DNA of 64,000 nucleotides from Hofstenia miamia (Eukaryota; Xenacoelomorpha; Acoela; Hofsteniidae): assembly GCA_900660155.1 (NCBI GenBank), contig CABFPE010000166.1:485128-549127 (forward strand). The letters run 5' to 3'. The notes below the pieces were generated by a model, which saw nothing but the letters and a program-made list of their open reading frames with translations, ran no database searches and was not told the origin of the DNA. Every line of letters starts with the position of its first letter. The stretch's first letter is position 1. The translations under genes and the position numbers were made by a program. Shown in pieces: positions 58,155-64,000 of this stretch.

Positions 58155-58911
58155 CTCCCAGATAACAATTTAAGGGCTAAACAAAGTTATTTTGGGTTGT
58201 TATGTGGTTGTTTTATGTGTCAAAAACAACGTTGTTTTAACGTCGAAATGGTACCATTTCATTGGTAAAAACAACGTTGCTTCAACAACGTCCCATTAGT
58301 TGCTTTTTATGAATGAAACAGCAATATCTTGAGGTCGTAACAACGTTGTTTTATGTTGTCACGTGATTGTTTTAGCATTACTTTTATATGCAAATCCCAA
58401 CAAAGGGCAGAGCACTATCTTTGAGATACTGCCATGCATATTCAAAACAAACATTTGTTAAAGACTTAAATGAATGTCTTGAATATAAATGATAACAATG
58501 AGCATAAAAATCTGCCAGATTTAGCAAAAATTTAAAAATCTAAAATTAAGCACAATTTTGAATTAGTACTTTCTTAAGTCGTGAAAATCTCTTCAGCTCA
58601 ATTGTAACTTATATTATTTAAAAGAAAACATCAGGGTGTCCAAATATTCATGAATAAATTATTTTGAAAATTCACTTAACTGGTATATTATAGTTGTTCA
58701 CAAATTAAAAATTTCGAAAAAGGTTTTGCTAAACCTTTTTTATATAAAAGGATCTAGTAATAAAAATAACAAAGTGAATTTTCTTTTCAAGCATCTGCTC
58801 ACTGATTATTTTATACTAAAGTTGTTATTATGATGTTAGTGGTTGCTACAACAACCAAAGCATGAAACAACTATAAACAACGTAAAAACAACGAAAATTG
58901 TTATCTGGACT
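58155..58911. mobile_element. Foldback/MITE-like element with AACAACGTTGTTTTA phrase, nested in a LINE
   Basis: Ends are CCAGATAACAATTT at about 58156 and AAATTGTTATCTGG ending about 58910, a 14-bp inverted repeat. AACAACGTTG phrases recur near both ends (58228, 58269, 58340, 58855-58895). The core 58465-58690 matches, inverted, the core of the element at 47374-48971. It splits one LINE coding region, which resumes on the other side. Confidence 0.78.
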
Positions 58912-59160
58912 CTAGTAGGGACCCTCTATGTTGCTCTTCTACATTTTCCTTTATTACTAATGCTTCTGCTTCTACTGTTTCCTCTGCACTCAGCAGTACT
59001 TTCTCTCCATTATGCCTTGCCATGAATAGCCTATATACATCTCCATTTAAGTTGAATGCTCACTCTGCTGCTAGTATCTTCCTTGTCTCCCTGTCTAATT
59101 CCCTCAGTTTATTCCTGTTCCACCTAACTATTCCTGCCGAACACATCTCAACACTGGTAT
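58912..59160 (-). pseudogene. LINE C-terminal region, part 1 (before the nested MITE)
   Basis: The minus strand reads MCSAGIVRWNRNKLRELDRE, TRKILAAE, then a stop, then NLNGDVYRLFMARHNGEKVL and LSAEETVEAEALVIKENVEE. The block (Y/C)SAG.(V/I).W....L.ELDR.TRK...... .DV.RL...R..GG.GL.S.E is the region following RT in a widespread non-LTR family. Reading continues at 58154 downward. Confidence 0.8.
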
Positions 59161-61185
59161 TGCCCATGTATTAATTGCTTTTATACTATTATTTTATTTT
59201 ATTTTCTATGTATGGAAAGTGGTGCTTTTAGTCTTGATGTAACAATTTCCTATATTTGTAATTAAAATGTACTGTATTTACAGAAAACTTAAAAAAATTC
59301 CCACCTATACATTTTTTCTAAAATATTTCAGTCTCACCTATCGTTATTCAGAGCTCCTTGCTATGAACCAAAAAGGGGATAGGAATTGCTTCAGTTTGCA
59401 AGTTACTTCCTGGTTAAGGACAAATATATTTAATTCAAACAAAGCTTGAAGTATGCCCAAAAACCTGTATTCAATTGATTATTAATGAAATCAAATTCTG
59501 CTGAAATTTTTCCTGTGGCTGCTTGTAAGTTGAAATATTATTTATGATCTGTGCATTATTGTATATGAAAGGACACTAATAGGCCACAGAATAATTTTGA
59601 AACTATTTCCAAACTCAGCTCTCATATTGAATCACCTTGATATCCATTTTCATCCGGATATGCAATCACCCGACCATTGGAAGGAACCGGTTACCAGTCA
59701 AGGAGGTTGGGCCAGGGCCGGTAGTTTACCGGAGGGCGGATATTTGGAATTTTCAGGAAAAGCTGGTAAAATTACCAGCTAAAATAGAAAAAAAATATTT
59801 CTTGTTTTATCTGATAAGTAGGAAAGAGGAGTTCTGCAATTGTGCTCATTCGCTTCCTTGCAGTTTGGGACACTACTGCAATATTATTTGTAAGTGACAT
59901 TTGGCTAAGAACCATTAGATTAAAAAATATTATCTTATATATGCAACAGAAGTTTTTAATAAGCTGTTCCTATTGAGTTTTGTTTTTAAAACATGCTGAC
60001 AATGTTTGAAATTATAGAATCTTCAAGTTTTCAAATGAACGTCTCATAGCCAGCCAAATATTGGACAACTTTATTTTTTAGTATACTTTTCAATTAAAAT
60101 ACTACTACAATTTATAATTAATAATAGACCTGATGTCAGCATTCATTAAGTAAGTCTATGAATTTGTATTAATAGTTAGAAATATAAAAACGACACTTAA
60201 CCATCAAACGTTGAAGAGGTAAAGAATATCACACCTAGTAATTATATGGCCAAATTTTTCGTTCAATAACTCAACTTGATCTCCAAATCTGTGAAAACAT
60301 TGAACTCATTTGTTTGGAATTTGATCTTTACCTTTTTGAAATTTACACTCAGTAATTTTTAAAACATATAACTAAACAAGTGTGAATTTTGCGAAGTCAT
60401 GAATGCTTCACTCGTAGCAACAATCACATGAATTTTGTAGAAAGCTATAAATAATCTTTAAGGTAAATTTATTTTTGGCACCATACATATCATTGGTAAA
60501 TTCCTTCATGCCCTAGTCTATTAGGTACTTTTGAAATACATTCTGCAAAATCTTAGTTTCACTTTCCAAATTACAAAATGAATAATAGAACATTTTAATA
60601 ATTGGCTATGAGCATCAAATATTATTGTATCTTTGCAAAACTTTTAAAATCTTTACAAAATTTTTGCAATATCTGAAGTTGATATGAATTAATGTTCCGT
60701 AAATAGTAACTATTGCTAACATTATTCAAAAAGTTTTTTTGATATGCAGAAAAAATAAATTATTAAATTTTAGATAAAAGATATTTAAAACATTTCTCAA
60801 AATATAGGTAGTACGATTTTTTAAGCAAGAGTAATATTTTTAACTTAGCAGTATTCGAAATATTTTAGAAATATTATTGTAATTTTCAATTTTTCAGAAT
60901 AGGAATAGAAATAGCAAACTAAGAATGTATTGCGAATTATATTTCCGAGTTATTTTTACTTTATTAAATTGTGCCTATAAATATGTGTTCTAAATGTATA
61001 CTCAACATTTTCAAAATTCTTCTAAGCCATGAAAATATTGGTCTATTTTAAAATTATGAGGTATTTTTTGAAAAATATTCGGGAGATTGAATAATTTCAT
61101 TACTTCATTTATTTATTATATAATTTGAAAATGATTAAATTTCTAATTATTTTCAATTAGTTATAAAATAATTATTATGTTTTAG
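59161..61185. other. Upstream or intron DNA of the GPCR gene, no exon identified
   Basis: The GPCR exons carrying TM1 and TM2 should lie 5' of 61186, but no GNxxV/NLxxxD-type exon with flanking splice sites was recognised here. The sequence is AT-rich; open frames at 59267-59449 and 59597-59897 have no domain signal. Confidence 0.45.
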
Positions 61186-61335
61186 GATGGAATCTTGGAT
61201 CTTGGAGGAAAATGTTTCAACTACGATGCAACAAATTCCTTCTGCAGCATGCTTTTTTTTCAAAACTTTTCAACTAATCATGTTGCTCACTTTCAGTTAG
61301 TAGTTCTCGTCTTTGACAGATTTCTTGCTATCAAG
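61186..61335 (+). CDS. Rhodopsin-family GPCR, exon with TM3 and DRF motif
   Basis: Acceptor ttttag at 61180-61185 and donor gtatgc at 61336, both in phase 0. It encodes DGILDLGGKCFNYDATNSFC, SMLFFQNFSTNHVAHFQLVV and LVFDRFLAIK. The cysteine in NSFC is 25 residues before the arginine of DRF, exactly where the conserved disulphide cysteine of rhodopsin-family TM3 sits. DRF replaces the usual DRY, the G-protein contact motif. The protein would be a plasma-membrane receptor. Upstream exons (N-terminus, TM1, TM2) are not identified. Confidence 0.82.
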
Positions 61336-61659
61336 GTATGCTGCATCAATTTTGACCAATTTTTAAGTGAATATATGAATTCATTTCGTAGTTGTTTCAA
61401 ATCTGTGTGCACCTGAAATTTTACTAGAATATACAAAAATTTCAAATATTAAAAGTTCTTTTGTAGATAGATATGATCAGCGGCTTATATTTTGTTAAAT
61501 ATTTTAAAATTTCATTAGAAATGAAATAAGTCTATTTGAAATAATATCCGAAATGTTCTACTTGGAAATCATAGGAATTCAAAGTCAATAATAAAAAACA
61601 AAATTGTACCAAAATTAAATTTATGTATATAATATACAATCGTAATAAATTTTCATTAG

Positions 61660-61919
61660 AAGCCAACATGGTATAGCAGAAGTTCTCACGTTGGGATGGC
61701 ATACATGCTAAGCTTTGGTGCATTTTTATTGGGATATGGCGTTTCATTACCTCTTCTATTTATATTTAAAATAAAGATGGGAAGTTGTGAAATGATTGGA
61801 AATCCAATATTTTTCTACTGGTATCTGAGATTTTTAGTGTTTGTGGTGTATGCCATACTGCCGTTTCTCCTCATTACGTACTTCAATGGATTCTTTATCC
61901 AATTCTTACTGGTACATCG
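61660..61919 (+). CDS. Rhodopsin-family GPCR, exon with TM4 and TM5
   Basis: Acceptor ttcattag at 61652-61659 opens KPTWYSRSSHVGMAYMLSFG in phase 0, continuing DRFLAIK of the previous exon as in other receptors (DRYLAIxxP). TM4 is MLSFGAFLLGYGVSLPLLFI, the second extracellular loop has a cysteine (KMGSCEMIG) that can pair with the TM3 cysteine, and TM5 is FLVFVVYAILPFLLITYFNG with the conserved proline. The donor gtaggt at 61920 leaves phase 2 after LLVH-CG. The spacing of conserved residues supports a real receptor. Confidence 0.85.
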
Positions 61920-62095
61920 GTAGGTTCCTAAAAGACATTTATCTATGTTTTGACAATAAACTATTCGATTCAATTACAATTTGTAAATTTTGACAATTCT
62001 CTGAAAGTAGAATATGAATAATTCAATATTAGGTTATAATTATTATTATTATCTAAATTAATTGTACATGTAAATTATTTAACTCGAGTTTTTAG

Positions 62096-62387
62096 AAAAA
62101 ACTTTCAAATTTCTGAAAAGATGAGTCAAGAACACACAATGGTTATAATGTTGGTAACCGTCAGTTGCACATTTCTCTTCTTCACAGCAATTTCTGGAAT
62201 TGTCTGCATATTTGTTTTTCAGATTGCTAGACAGACTGAATTTGATCCAGTACTTCTAGGATTATCTAGTCCATTAGGGCAAATTCCTGCAATTCTTAAC
62301 TCCTCATTGAATTTTGTGTTCTTTTATATTAGTGGAAGAGGGTATAGAGTTGCCTTTAAAAGCTTAATTTCATCATATTGTCGTTAA
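62096..62387 (+). CDS. Rhodopsin-family GPCR, last exon with TM6, TM7 and C-terminus
   Basis: Acceptor gagtttttag at 62086-62095; its first A completes the split arginine codon, then KNFQISEKMSQEHTMVIML. TM6 is VTVSCTFLFFTAISGIVCIF, without the usual CWxP proline. TM7 and helix 8 read AILNSSLNFVFFYISGRGYR, where NSSxNFxxYxxSGxxFR is the form seen in many invertebrate peptide receptors in place of NPxxY. Stop at 62385-62387. The three exons give 233 codons. An AATAAA lies near 62750. Ligand unknown; FMRFamide-receptor-like neuropeptide receptor is the best guess. Confidence 0.85.
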
Positions 62388-64000
62388 TAATTTAAGATTT
62401 TGGTAAATACTATTTTATTCCCCAAATTCAGCATATTAACTAATTCAATCTGCACTACCCATGTTTATTTACAATTAATGATGAGTCTTTACGACCTAGA
62501 GGAATATAGATGCCTCTAGTAGCTCTTCATTTTGCACAATGAGATAAATTAAGTTTAGTCTGCAAGGATTAGCTAAGAATGAAAGCATAAAGCGTTAGCT
62601 TTTGGAAATTGTGAAAATATAATAGGAAGGCTTTAATTGTTAAAGAGCATCAATTGTTGTAATTTATGTTATTCATTTAATCATTACCTAATTTAGTGAT
62701 CGAAAACGAATATATCTGTGTGCATGAATTTGCTGAAACGTATTGGAAGTAATAAATAATGTTTTAACAATTTGTAAAGCGAGCTTTCGTTTTATAATTT
62801 TAAAAATAAAATTAGAGTTTTATACATTATGTAAATATTGAAATTATTCTTGTAAACCGTAATCCTATTGACTAAATTGTGTAAAACGCAAAGTTAAACT
62901 GACTTTGAAAATCCCAAATACTGATAGATGCACAAATTATTGTCATATATTGAAAATAATATTGATAGTATATTCGATTACCTATATCAATAGAAATTGA
63001 GTTTTAAAACTACATTATTAATTGAGATTAGGAAATTTATTTACATAAATATTTGTATATCTACTCTCTCATTAAATATGTAAGTTTGAACAAAATGTAT
63101 ACACTCGAATTTCTAGACTATAAATTTGAAGATCCTAAGTTATATAGTATGCAATCTACAGACATTCAAATACATATTTTACTGAAAAATACTCGAGAAG
63201 TCAATTTAATTATTGAATAAATTTTACTCACAGCATACTTATGCATTTTTTCATTACATATTCGACATTATGCGCTTCAAAGTATTCCTTTGAGCAAACA
63301 TACTATGCAGGTATTCTTGCAATATTTACATTTTCAAGATGTTCTTTGAGAAACGCTTAGAAGCATTACTGATATTTAAAAAAAATACCTGCGAATCCAA
63401 CTCGAATTTTTGTGCATTTATATTTCCTTTGGGAGATTTTTTTAGTCAGCCATTTTCTATTGTAACTTGATTTACAAGCGATGATACCATTATCAGGGCC
63501 AAGGAATACTGTTCAATACTTTACTACACCAAAAAATTAAGTGTGCATTTGAAATAGTAAGGCATAAGAAAAAAGATTAAATTCATAACTTCAATTAACC
63601 TTCTTGTTATAAATGCAAATACATTATTATTTATTAAGCACTCTTGTCTAGAGGGTTTGCGTAGTATTCGATAATTAGCTCACCTTGCCAAATTCAAACA
63701 TTTGTTCGAACGATCGAATTTCAACGATGTTAATTAGCACTGAGTAAAATTTCTCGAATTTCCTGTAAGAAATTTCGTTGCATATATTAATACAAAAAAC
63801 TCTACTAGTTGACAATTAATTTGAATTCCAAATTCTATAAGGATTACGCTAAATTTTCATAACCGCAAAATTTAAAAACATAGTTTTAAGTGAAATTACA
63901 CCCTCGAAAAATATCAGATATTTTCTCTCTTTGACAATTTGTTGTACTAATCTGATGTTTTATGATATTTCTATATCATATATATATATATATATATATA
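62388..64000. other. 3' flank of the GPCR gene
   Basis: AT-rich non-coding DNA with a candidate polyadenylation signal near 62750 and the start of a (TA)n tract at the right edge. No further feature recognised. Confidence 0.55.

Noticed and set aside
57723-58173. Two plus-strand Ser/Leu-rich hydrophobic frames of 120 aa
   Set aside because: They are antisense to a LINE coding region whose minus-strand motifs are recognisable.

Overview
This is a strongly AT-rich piece of an animal (invertebrate metazoan) nuclear genome. The evidence is spliced genes with GT/AG introns of 0.2 to 7 kb, a rhodopsin-family GPCR, an SLC18B1-like transporter pair, many (TA)n microsatellites, and dense relics of Ty3/gypsy, LINE, Penelope-like, Tc1/mariner, Polinton-like and MITE/foldback elements. 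I cannot name the species. Nothing here is prokaryotic; there is no operon or CRISPR array.

Host genes. (1) Two tandem same-strand paralogues of a 12-TM major facilitator transporter resembling SLC18B1 (vesicular polyamine transporter clade). Copy A has exons at 4718-5153 and 6634-7337, with exon 1 not found and probably left of the window. Copy B is complete in three exons, 28996-29097, 36507-36942 and 38696-39396, giving 412 codons. Splice sites and phases (0, then 1) agree between the copies. (2) The last three visible exons of a peptide-receptor-like rhodopsin-family GPCR, 61186-61335, 61660-61919 and 62096-62387, carrying TM3 to TM7. Exons for TM1-TM2 were not found.

Mobile DNA fills the rest. 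7.5-15.5 kb (minus): a decayed Ty3/gypsy relic (gag zinc knuckle, protease, RT, RNase H, integrase, then an unidentified third ORF) carrying a solo-LTR-like insertion and an internally duplicated RT segment. 15.6-16.9 kb: a mariner-like element between two (TA)n tracts. 17.3-18.15 kb: a Penelope-like RT/GIY-YIG fragment, then a 1,000-N gap. 19.15-19.66 kb: a fragment resembling a Polinton/Maverick capsid (penton-like) protein. 19.7-24.65 kb (minus): a younger Ty3/gypsy element with intact gag, a tRNA-Arg-like primer binding site, and a pol interrupted only by three single-N assembly joins with tandem overlaps. It is truncated after RNase H. 26.0-26.7, 45.96-46.76 and 57.7-59.2 kb: LINE fragments. 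29.6-31.0 kb: a Tc1-like element inside intron 1 of transporter B. 51.8 kb: a THAP-like fragment.

The most distinctive pattern is a set of at least five foldback/MITE-like elements (4.0-4.5, 42.8-43.4, 47.4-49.0, 52.4-54.5, 58.2-58.9 kb). Each is built from its own short phrase repeated many times near the ends. Two of them share internal sequence in opposite orientation although their terminal phrases differ. Positions and motifs were read by eye; no similarity search or alignment was run.
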